Below are positions 24,926 to 34,553 of a stretch of 64,000 nt of DNA, one piece after another; positions within the stretch are counted from its first letter, which is position 1, and every line of letters starts with the position of its first letter. Below the pieces are notes generated by a model that had not been told where the DNA came from, did not search any database, and saw only the letters and a program-made list of their open reading frames with translations. This DNA comes from Caprimulgus europaeus. Taxonomy: Eukaryota; Chordata; Aves; Caprimulgiformes; Caprimulgidae. The stretch is taken from contig OU015523.1 in assembly GCA_907165065.1 (NCBI GenBank), positions 43,389,702 through 43,453,701 on the forward strand, read 5' to 3'. Both the position numbers and the translations under genes were made by a program.

Positions 24926-27549
24926 AAAAGAAGTGTGGACTGGGCTTCAGTAGACATGTCACCTGGGACTCTTTGAGCTGAAGGTTTTAAAGGGCAAGTC
25001 GCCCTGATCTTTCAGCTGAACTGCCCTGATGGATTACATAGGAGTCTGCCCTTCAGCAAGTGTTTGAGACACCCTTCCTCTTAAAATGTGCTGCTTTTTT
25101 TTTTTTTAAGGTGGAAAATAAAAATACTTCCATTTCAGTGCTCAAAACCTGGTGACTCTTGTTGCTCCAGCCTTTAGTTTGGGAAAATGTTCATGAGCAG
25201 TATGTGCTAAAACTTGGGAATATAAACAGAAGTTAATACATGGGAAGGGGGAAGCCAAAACATTGCTATGTAAGTATCTAATGTTTCTTGTTTTGTTTTG
25301 TTTTTTTTCCCCTGAAGGTGTCTTTATCTGATCACCTCTCACTTCATATGCAGGAGGGGCTGCTGGTTTCTTGGGGTGTGTGTTATAGCGCAGAACAGCT
25401 TTTCTTTCCCTTCTCTTAGCAGTGAGCACATGGATATTTTGCTGGCTCTGGTTGCTTGTGGACCAGCAACCATTTCTGTGTGTTAACAGAATTGTTTATT
25501 TATTAACGTCTGTTAGGTATCAAGTATTTGACCCATAGGTTTGGGTAGTGGGCATATGTGGCTTAAGATAGAAATAGAAGAACATCATAATACCACTTTT
25601 GAACACTTTAATTTTTGTCAAAAGTACTTCACACTTCATAAGCCTCTATTTAAAAAAAAAAAATAAAAGGAAAAGTAAATATCTCTACAAAGTATGTTTT
25701 CTTGTAGTCTGATTCACATGGAAGTTGTGCTTGAGGAGGCATCTTTGTTTAAAAATGTCTGAAGCCTGGTATGCTATTTGCTATTGACATGCCTGTTGTT
25801 TTACTGAGGTGTCATCTAGTGGACGGACCAGTAGGAGAACATCCTATTACTGTTTGTTGTTGTTGTTTTGTATGGTGAAAAATCATCTTTTTTGATGTCA
25901 GTTAGCGATTCGTGGAAGCCAGAAGTGAAAAAGAGCATGTAGGCTTTTGTTGCAGTAAAAGGGATGAGAAATAAAAAGGTGCCTGGGAGAAAGGCTGCAC
26001 TTACTGGTCCTCTGCCTTTGCAGGGCTGTTCAGCTGTGGTGCACAGCCTGTGCCTTCCACGTACAATGCCGGAGCTCCTGGGCAGCAGGTAGCTGGAGAT
26101 GTCAAGTTGAGCACTTGATGTGAAGCAAAGGAGTAATTCAGAGTTGTGTATGTTGGAAATAATAGTGCAGTACAGTGCCGTGCCCTCTCCGTGCAGCACT
26201 GACGTGCCAGGCTCGGGCAGAGTGGGCACAGTAGGGCACTGGTAGCGGGGACCATCGATGGTCCTGCGCTGGCACAGTAATCACTTGGGTCCAGGGGTCC
26301 CAGCTGGGAAGACCAGGAGTTGGGCTGGAGATGGGACTACCTGAAGCGTAGCCCAGAGCCCAGCCCAGAGGTGGCCTGCAGCCTCCATTGGGATCTGGCC
26401 ATATGGCATCGGTCCATTCTGTGTGCCAGAGGTGTCTTCAGGGGGCAGTGTCCTGCATAAAACCTCTCTTGAGGTTGACTGGTGAAATGAAAAGGACAAA
26501 TGGGTGCAAGGTAATTACGGTGTTTCCCTAAAACTCTCGTGCTGTCCAGTAGACCTGTTACTATGTGGGTGATCAGGGTGCTTGGATCTTGGCTTCTGTG
26601 GGGACTACTGAGGGCTTCAAGTAGTAGGTTTTTGGGGTTTTTTTTTTTCTTGCAAATTCCTTTGGATTAACCCTTTCTGTTGTCCAGTGTCTCTGCAGTT
26701 TGTAAACAAGGTAAGTTCTTAATTAAGGGTTTTCCAAGTAATGTTTAACACTTTATTGCTTGCAATTTAGTTTTATATTACATAATTCCTGGGAGATTAT
26801 TTCAGTCAGTCATGTGAAACTCATAATCTCCTACAGCCCAGTCACTTTTAAGATAGCTTCTTTTCTTTTTCTGTTCATAGCAATAGGACATGTTTATATA
26901 TATGTGGTAGATTCTAAGTAACTCGATTGCAGACCAAAAGAAAGGTGATGAAAAGACAGCCTAACTTGAACCTAGTAATTTTATTAAATCGGTAAATGCT
27001 GAGATGCTGTAAGAGAAAAAAAAAAATCCAGTGATAATTTTATTATATTTCTAGAGTTGTGTTGCACAATTGTGTCTGTTTATGCCTGTAGTATAGCTGA
27101 GAAGATATTTTTAAAAATCAAAACTACTTTAATTTTGGAGGATTCAAAGTAGGAATTATTTGAAATAATTGAAGATGTTCTTGGAATGAGGAGAGTTTTG
27201 TATCTGCCTCTACTCTGTAGCTGTAATGTAAGTTCTGGCAGCCTGTGCAAGGCAGACAGTCTGGTTGTCTCAGCAGAGACCTCAGTGTGATATTAAGGGC
27301 AAAGATAAGGAATGAATTGTAAATAGATACTCAGCTATGGAATGACTACACAGCAAGTTTTATTGGTATATGTGTCATAGTAACTGAAGTGCTGTATAAA
27401 ACTAGACCTTTCTGTCTACTGGTTTTGTGGCATGAAAAGAAAAATAATCAAGTAGGAAAGAATGTAGTTTGGGATTTGTTAACATTGGGGTAGGGTTGTT
27501 AACAAGTTGTTACAAGAATTGAAACAGGATTATTGGTGGTTTTGGTGCA

Positions 27550-28650
27550 AAGTGGATGCTCTGTTATAAGCTTTTAATTGTAAACACCTACACTGTAGTG
27601 CCAAGTAAAGCTCCGTTTGTTTTATTTGCAGGATCAATCAGTTTAAATTTCCTGCCAATAAATTGTTTTATTAAAACCACAATTGTGACACATGAGAAAA
27701 AGGAGAGAAGGAAGAACAATGAACAAGAGAATATTAAAAATTAATTTTTAAATCGAAAATATTACCACTAACCTATGTACAACCTAATTGTAGACTTACA
27801 AATTAGAGTCTAAACACGCATTAGAATAAATTAAGCTAACTAGCTTTCATCTTCTGAAATGGACAATTACATTCTATTGTAAGTAGATAATTTAATCGTG
27901 AAATCATCATTCAAGTGTTTTCAAAATCAATTATAACAAAGTATTGCCTGCCAAGCATGTGTGACCTTCAATTTCTCACATTCACCATCCATTTATCTCT
28001 ATTGAAGAGCTTTCTTTTTATCTCAATGTGCACATCCATACCACGTGTTACTGGACTATGTCATAGCATTAAGTAAATCTGTATGCCAAAAAACAAGTCT
28101 GGCTGCATGATTAGCGTTGGTGTGTTCAGTGTGGCAGCTCCCACAGAAGACTGTGTATGAATTCAGCAATCATCGTCAGCCTTAGTACATTTATCCTATT
28201 GTTCACTTGTGCAAATAATTATCTTGGTTTCCTTTTAGAGCTTATTATGCTCTCTGCAAATAATTTATTCAAGCTTATCTGTTGTCATCAGCTTTTTAGC
28301 TAAACAGTGCTGTTGTGATAAACTGCAAGCACTCAGTTTCTCATTCTGCTATTTATAAATAACCCAAAAGAAATTACCACTGAAAATTATTCTTCCATTG
28401 GTCAGTTTAGCTTGACAGTTTAATGTCATGGCACTGGATTAACCTCCTTTTAAAGTGCTCATTGTATTTGTTGTCTCTGGCTTTATTTAAGCCTGTCAGT
28501 TTAAATATCAGGCAATTAACTAGATGCTCTGAAAATCAGTACAGCATAGCATCATGTTTCCTAAAACATTTAAACTGTGTATTTAAACATGTGTTTTTTG
28601 TGAATCTATGTCCTCTCTTTTTTTAGTTGCCTTTACCCTATGTGACTTAT
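27550..28650. promoter_or_regulatory. Candidate conserved non-coding (enhancer-like) stretch
   Basis: For about 1.1 kb the sequence is free of simple repeats and mobile elements. It is AT-rich but compositionally complex, and dense in TAAT/ATTA homeodomain-type words (near 27829, 27862, 28218, 28262), with ATGCAAAT-like and CAGCTG-like words nearby. This texture is typical of vertebrate conserved non-coding elements. Conservation itself cannot be seen from one sequence, so this is inference only. Confidence 0.25.
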
Positions 28651-29928
28651 TCAGCAAATAATGTGCAGAAGATGTATCGATTGTTCTCTGAACTGTTAGA
28701 TTATTTTAAAAAATAGCATGCAGATTTCTGAATTTGTTGTTTTTAGCAACTTCCAGAATTTTTAATATATTTTTCTTAAGTTGTTGTGAGTTTTCTTTTT
28801 TTCCCAAGGCCATCCTGTTGTGAGTAGCTGGGGCCTTGAAAACTCTTAATGATGTAGGGTCATCATACACTGAACATGCTGTATTTCTCAAGGCATGCAA
28901 ATGAATAAGGACTTTGATACAGGTTTTAAGTGTCTTGTTACAATTTCAAGAATTCAGTTGTCTGTATTTGTTTAAAAAGAAGTGTAGAGGATCACATCCA
29001 TCTGTCTGTCCATCCTTCTTTCTTCTCACCAATAATTAGCTGTTGAAGCCATCAGCCAACTTCAACCAAACTTAACAGAAGTTACAGTCTGAAGGGTGCT
29101 GTATTCCTGCAAAGATGGTAAAAACAGGTGATGCCACAGAATGCAGTAAGAGCTCACCCCAAGTTAAAATTCACCACTCAGGAGGGAGTTGATTATGGAT
29201 ACCTTGACCTCCCAGAACACTTCAATAGAAACTCATATTTTGATAGACACAAGAGAATCTGGTGTCTTGGCACAGTCCCATAGGAAATGAGGAGGCTTTT
29301 TAGTGCCCTGTAGAGTTTTTTTTCCAAGTCACTTCTTAGAAGAATTTGAGTTACTAGAAAAATAAGATTCTTTGGTCCATACTTCTTTGGATCATGTCTG
29401 CCCTGACATATGAATGAGAACAGAAACTCACTGTGTGAAGTGCTACAAATGCAGGTGCAAGAGCTAGCAGCGTTTGTGTTGCGTTCCCAGAGTTGTATGC
29501 AGAGGCATAAGGACTAAAATAATAAGCAAATGTGACCTTTGAACCAAACCAGTAGCTTTTCTTTTACTGTGATGGAAGATGGAAGAAAAAAAAAAAGCCT
29601 TTTAATAGAGGTTTGTAATTTTGGACAAATGCAAACTTTTTTTTAATTAAAACACTTCAACTTAATTTCTGCTGGTTTTGTGTAGTGTTTTTAAAGTGTC
29701 TGGATGCTGATGTTGAATCATTAACTCTAGCACTTACGTAGATGCTGGTGTTGGACTTTGTTCTGAATCAAGTCAGTCTTCTCCAACTGGGCTGAAGGAT
29801 CAACAGAAATACTCCAAGAAATGACATTCTTTAAGTATTTACGTTTTCTTAAAAAATAGTGGTTTGGGCCAGTGTCTCTGATCTCTGAAATGAATTCAGG
29901 TAACTGTCAAAAGAAAACACCATACCTG

Positions 29929-29964
29929 TATAGTGTGACTAATATATATATTAGTCACACTATA
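29929..29964. repeat. 36-bp perfect palindrome
   Basis: Bases 29929-29946 (TATAGTGTGACTAATATA) are followed without spacer by their exact reverse complement. The GTGTGACTAA arm makes it more than a plain AT repeat. It could extrude a cruciform. Confidence 0.95.
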
Positions 29965-30017
29965 TATATTTTTTTTTTATATATATATATATATCTATAT
30001 CTATATATATATATATC
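29965..30017. repeat. AT-rich microsatellite (TA)n with T9 run
   Basis: TATAT is followed by T9, then (AT)9, CTATATCT and (AT)n up to CTGC. It directly abuts the palindrome, and the two probably arose together by slippage or fold-back repair. Confidence 0.9.
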
Positions 30018-30268
30018 TGCAAGTGCCCGTGTGTGTCTAAAGACTGTAAAACGGTTGTGCCCAGGGAAATGCCGGTCGAGTCCCCATTGTCCTCCCCTGG
30101 CACCTGCAGCGCCTGCCCACACGCTCCTGTGCTGGACATCCCCTGCGCTGGTGCAGAGGCAGCCTGTCACAGCATTTAAACTTGCCCTTAAATACCTGTC
30201 TCAGCTCCTTTCTCTTTGGGCCATGGAGGTCACAAGAGAGTGGGAGGTACCTATGCAAACTGGAGTCT
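30018..30268. other. Short GC-richer patch, unassigned
   Basis: The stretch between the AT microsatellite and the reverse CR1 is GC-richer than its flanks. A 173-codon ORF (29872-30393) crosses it, but it starts inside the AT repeat and ends inside the CR1, so I do not call a gene. Confidence 0.4.
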
Positions 30269-30440
30269 CCCTTAGAATCTCCTGGTTAGAAAAGACCTCT
30301 GAGATCACTGACTCCAACCACACCTGTCCACTACTAAACCACATCTTCGAGCACCCCATCTACCTGTCTTTTACACACCTCCAGGGATGGTGACTCAACA
30401 CCTCCAGGGATGGTGACCCTTCATCCTGTGTAGCTTTGCT
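30269..30440 (-). mobile_element. CR1 LINE fragment, reverse orientation
   Basis: Read on + it shows the reverse complement of the CR1 3' end: AGAATCTCCTGGTTAGAAAAG, GACCTCTGAGATCACTGACTC, CCAACCACACCTGTCCACTA and CACCTCCAGGGATGGTGACTC. It is diverged. The last block is duplicated in tandem (30376-30394 and 30399-30417, 23-bp step). The outer limits are approximate. No coding capacity remains. Confidence 0.8.
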
Positions 30441-32142
30441 GCACATCACTGACAGAGTCTAGATGAACTTTGACAGAAAATATTGAATACAGGACCTGAT
30501 CTCTGCTCAGTGCTGCTTACTGCAAAGCTTAGTGACCCCCTGTGTTTTAACTGGCCTCTTCCTGTTGGTGTATGTGTTCGTCTTTGCATATCCTTTGGCC
30601 ACTTTGCATACAGCTTAGTCACTTTGTAAAGGTAGCTTTAACTTCCATTTTATTCTTTAGTTTTATAGATTTTTGTAAGTCTTTGTAAAAGTTCCAAATT
30701 CTTACCCTGAAAAAACCCACAAAACTTTCCTCTTTTTGAGACTTGAAAAATTAGTGGATACACAGTCCACTCATCTCTCTTGTGTAGAAGAGTTTTGGTT
30801 TGGTGAAATACCTTGATTTGTGTTCTGAATTTGAATAAACAAATAGAACAATTTATAATGGAAACTCAGTGAATAATTCTCTCAGAAATTACAGATTAAA
30901 CAAAGATTTATCTTTTGCAGTGGTAAAAAGGTAGACCTAATCTTTTTAACACTTCTTAAAGTACTGAAAATCCAACTAGATACTACATAAGGACATGGGT
31001 GCATGTAGCTTTCCAAGGGTTGCAAAAAGATCAGCCTTATTTGTGTGGCAGTCCATCTGCATGCTGTCCCTTGCCCTTGGAAAATACTCTGCCCAGTACT
31101 AAATAGATCTCATGCTTTCTGTCGGTTTCCACAAAATGCAAAAGTTTTTTCCATCAGAATGGAGCAGGAGTTGGGAAAGGTGGGTGAGACCCAACGTATT
31201 TCAGTGTTATGGCTGTGACTGTTGTCTTGTCCCCTGGCAGTCTTTGACTCCTTCAACAGGCTGCACCAGCTCTTTGCATAAATTAGGTTGCCTGTGTTAG
31301 TGTTATGGCAATCACCACTTTGGGATATTTCCTTGACATTTAGAAGCTCTAAGTGACTCAGGTTCTTTAACATAGTTCAAGGGTAACTGTTGTATGAGGT
31401 TCTTGCTTTTGGAGCCTTGTCCTTTGGAGGGGTTTGTTTGGTTTTTAACAGAGACTATTAACACTTTCTGTGCATGGTAGCTAATATTCAATAGTTGGAT
31501 CAAGAGAAATCATTATAAATTATCATACAAAGATGCATTTATTACATGCAAAATGTAAACTGTATGCAAATACAATATTTCTATTCTCGTTGTCTGGGGC
31601 AATGATGCTGCCAGTGCTTGGTCCGATCTCAGCAGTGTCCTGCAGGTAGAACTGCATGCACTGAAAGCTTCGTGTGTGATGCTCCTTGCTAGCTAAAGAA
31701 CAAGTAGAAAAATAGGCAGAAGTTGCAACAAGGACATGTTAGACTCTTGATGGAAGACTTAGAAGATTAGATTCTCAGATGAGATCAAATAACTGTATAA
31801 GCACCAGAGGGAAAAGTTAATCTTCTGGATTTAAAAGAGCAAATATTCAGATCCCGCTGCTAAATTATATGATTTATTAAGAATTACATCTAGACTGGGG
31901 TATCCAAAAGCAGGAGCTGTATGGAATACACTTTGATAAACTGATCAGAAACATAGTTAAAACTATATGTCCATATGTAATGTTGTTAGGATGAAGTACA
32001 TTGATATAGTACACCTACTAAAGTGCAAGGAAAAAAGGTTAAAGACAGATGTCTGATTGTAAAATCCCTATGAGGATTTACTGTGCATGTTCCTAGAATA
32101 AACTGTTTTGGTTTTGATTATCAGTGGATGTTCTTCTCCCCG

Positions 32143-32172
32143 TGTCCTGGTTTTTGCTAGGATAGGGTTAAT
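32143..32172 (+). mobile_element. LTR-like scrap (same motif as 8508)
   Basis: TGTCCTGGTTTTTGCTAGGA followed by TAGGGTTAAT repeats the opening motif of the fragments at 8508 and 34526. Only about 30 bases are recognisable. Confidence 0.4.
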
Positions 32173-33639
32173 CCCTGAAATAAATCCACTGGAAATGTTA
32201 TTATTGTGAAGCACAGTAAAAGCAGCGTTTTAATTCTTGCTTCTAATTGTAGTCAAGTCCACAGAGGATGAAGTTCTCTTGATCGTGTCCATGATCAGGT
32301 TTTTTTTGAAGCTTTTGCCAAATCACAGGGAAAACATGCTTTCTAAATCTGGTACCTGGCAGCTGATTCTATGTGGAATAATAAGCTGTTTCAGCAATGC
32401 AGCAGGTAGGGGTAGAGAAAAGTGGAAGTTATTTAGGTTAATCCTTGATAGGTGCATGCTATGTTAGTAAGTCATCAGTGTTTTGGTTTTTTTTTTAATA
32501 GAAAGATATGTAAGTGGAAAATTGCAGGTTAATTCTTTTTTTCGTAAATGCTTTATAAGTACTTTGCTAACCACAAAGAACAGAAAAGAAACACTGTAAA
32601 GCCTTCTCCAAATGTTCAGGTATCCCTGACTTAATGATGGAGGACAGAGTATAGTAAGAAATGAAGGTACTATTAAAAATTTATTTTATTGTCTAGTAAA
32701 TAAAAAAGTAGGCATATTGCGGAAATAAAAGGCACATTGGCAGTACTTTGTGTCTCTGTAAGCACTGTCAGAAGCCAGGTATGTTATTCATTCTCTAAAT
32801 ACACCTTTTCTATAAGTCAGAGAAAATCCTGAAGCACAGTTCTCTTGCAATTTCTATTAAATTAGACTTGAAATGGAAAAAAAAAAAAAATTAGTAAAAG
32901 GACTCTGCAGAGCCATTCCGGTACTTATACATGCAGTAGAGTGTTTAAGGTCACTGAGCCTTTATCTCCCCAGTGTGAGCCCTTCATTTGTAGATAGTAA
33001 CCTTTTTTTCTCATTTCTTCAGTGATTATCGGGGTGTTTTTGTTTTGTTTTGTTTTTTAATTACATTTAATGAGAATACACTGACAAATCTGTGTTGCAG
33101 TTTTTACTCAAGGCTCCAGAAGAACGCGTTCTGGCTGAAATTGGTTTAGAAGGAAGCTGTAGTTTTGCCATGTCACACTTTTTGTATGGGTACTTTGGCA
33201 TAGAGGTTAATTAAGAATTTGATTATAGGACTTTTAAAATTTATTTTCTACCAGTTGACCCATCTGCAAGCAGTTGCTTTCGTGCAGATGCCCGTGGGCC
33301 TTTGCTGTGCTCTCCAGCCCTGCAGGCAGAGACCACACAAGAAGGCAGAGTGTATGGAAACTGCCGGGGCTTCCCCCAAAACACTGTCCTGTGACCCCTA
33401 AAGTTACCTGACACTGGAGATTCGCAGCTGCTCTGTACCAGTGCTGTGAAAGTTTATTTTTGGATAAAAGGAGCTCTGGCAGCAGAATAATGGTCTTCAG
33501 CAGCGTGCTTCAGTACCTTGAGCCAGGCAGCTTGACACACATTCCAGGCTACTGCCATGGTGGGCAAATCGCCCCAACTTTCCTTTTCAGTGTGAAGCAG
33601 GATAGTAACAATTTTAATTTTAAAAAGAATTTTAACAAG

Positions 33640-33812
33640 GCTGCTGGTGTGGTGGGCTGCAGGGGTGTCTGGCCTGGGGGTGGAGGCAGCACGACTGCCC
33701 GCTGCCGAGCGGAATGTTTCTGGGGTCGCAAAGCTAGCGACGCTGAAGAACCTGAGCGTGAAGACAGGAGCTCTGCCCAGCATGCTCTAAGTTTTCCAAG
33801 TGCTCACGTCAG
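33640..33812 (+). other. GC-rich CpG cluster ending in a good splice donor
   Basis: About eight CpG lie between 33689 and 33765 in an otherwise CpG-poor region. The cluster is followed by ACGTCAG and a strong donor, GTAAGA, at 33813. A 118-codon ORF (33460-33816) covers it, but its phase at the donor (2) does not fit the 34120 exon (which needs 1). The frame that would fit has a stop at 33788 and no later ATG. It could be a non-coding alternative first exon of MAP7D2, or chance. Confidence 0.25.
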
Positions 33813-34119
33813 GTAAGATGTGTGTTTTCTCCAGATAACTGTCTTTGTAAATACTGGCTCCTGCACACCTTGGTTTTAAATTACAGCATTGGAAGTTGCT
33901 GCAGAGATTTGAGTAAGTGCTCATTGCTCTCAGCAGAGGAAGAAAAGTCAGTAGAAGGAGGGGAGTGGTGCACCTTGACTGCAGGTCATCTGCTTGCCCA
34001 CGTCAGGCCTGTGCAAGACTGCAGTGGCTGTAAAGACTTCCACAAAAGCTCTCGCTACCCGGATCTGGAAAAGCAGTTCTGTTCTCTCTCTTCATTTTTG
34101 CTGTCTTCATGCACTTCAG

Positions 34120-34170
34120 CTGCCACTGGAGAGCGCAGCACAGCAGTGACGACTGTAAAACCACCAAAGC
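34120..34170 (+). CDS. MAP7D2: Probable upstream coding exon of MAP7D2 (17 codons, phase 1-1)
   Basis: This 51-nt candidate exon is preceded by a long pyrimidine-rich tract ending in CTTCAG (about 34081-34119) and followed by a good donor, GTAAGA, at 34171. Read with 2 nt completing an incoming codon, it gives ATGERSTAVTTVKPPK and ends with one base, C. Joined to the CC that opens the 43435 exon, this makes a proline codon and continues as PIDGFLK, so phase and frame agree. A Lys/Pro-rich stretch just before the coiled coil is also seen in MAP7 family members (MAP7 has a KPDPPP-like stretch there). CpG dinucleotides are more frequent than in the flanks. The length is a multiple of three, so it may be optional. 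I do not recall the avian N-terminus well enough to confirm it; a chance splice-like ORF is the alternative. Confidence 0.6.
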
Positions 34171-34525
34171 GTAAGATTGCTGTTCAGTGCCGTACACCAG
34201 TAAAGCCAGTTGACTTGAAGAGGAAGTGGGTTTCAATGTGCATTTGGTGATTACAAGCTAGCTGGAGGTGGGAGAAATGGATACTTATAGTTTCCATCTC
34301 ACTTGCTGATGCTAAAAATACCAGAATCTCTCACTGAAATGCTAGTTTTCACTGGGCTCTAATTATCTAATACCTAATAATAAATACGTAACATCAGCAG
34401 ATGTTGATACAAAAATGTGTATTGCAGGTGCATAAACACTTACACTTTTAATGAGCAATTCTGCTAGACTACAGGTGCAAAGCTTTTGTTTCTGATTCAT
34501 TTTGGTGAGTAGTAATGAATGATAC

Positions 34526-34553
34526 TGTCCTGGATTTGCTAGGATAGAGTTAA
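34526..34553 (+). mobile_element. LTR-like scrap (same motif as 8508)
   Basis: TGTCCTGGATTTGCTAGGAT followed by AGAGTTAA, then an A-rich run. It is too short to place in a family. Confidence 0.4.

Larger units (their letters stand above)
22568..29928. other. Non-coding DNA, no gene seen
   Basis: After a GC-richer, unassigned patch (22580-23000) this is AT-rich, repeat-poor DNA without recognisable exons. T/A inverted homopolymers occur at 24562-24577 (T8A8) and 24893-24912 (T9A11). T-rich, G-punctuated tracts lie at 25285-25315 and 26634-26652. The stretch 27550-28650 is described separately. Confidence 0.6.
30441..34119. other. Non-coding DNA, no secure gene
   Basis: This is mostly AT-rich unique sequence. 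It contains an LTR-like scrap at 32143-32172, an A14 tract near 32878-32891, a T-rich G-punctuated tract at 33033-33060 and the GC/CpG cluster at 33640-33812. It is probably part of the MAP7D2 intron before the 34120 exon. Confidence 0.55.

Noticed and set aside
29872-30393. 173-codon ORF with an Ile/Tyr-Leu repeat
   Set aside because: It starts near and runs through the AT microsatellite, then reads into an antisense CR1, so it is an artefact of repeats.
33460-33816. 118-codon ORF ending at a good splice donor as the coding exon before 34120
   Set aside because: Its phase at the donor is 2, while the 34120 exon needs 1. The frame that fits has a stop at 33788 with no later ATG.
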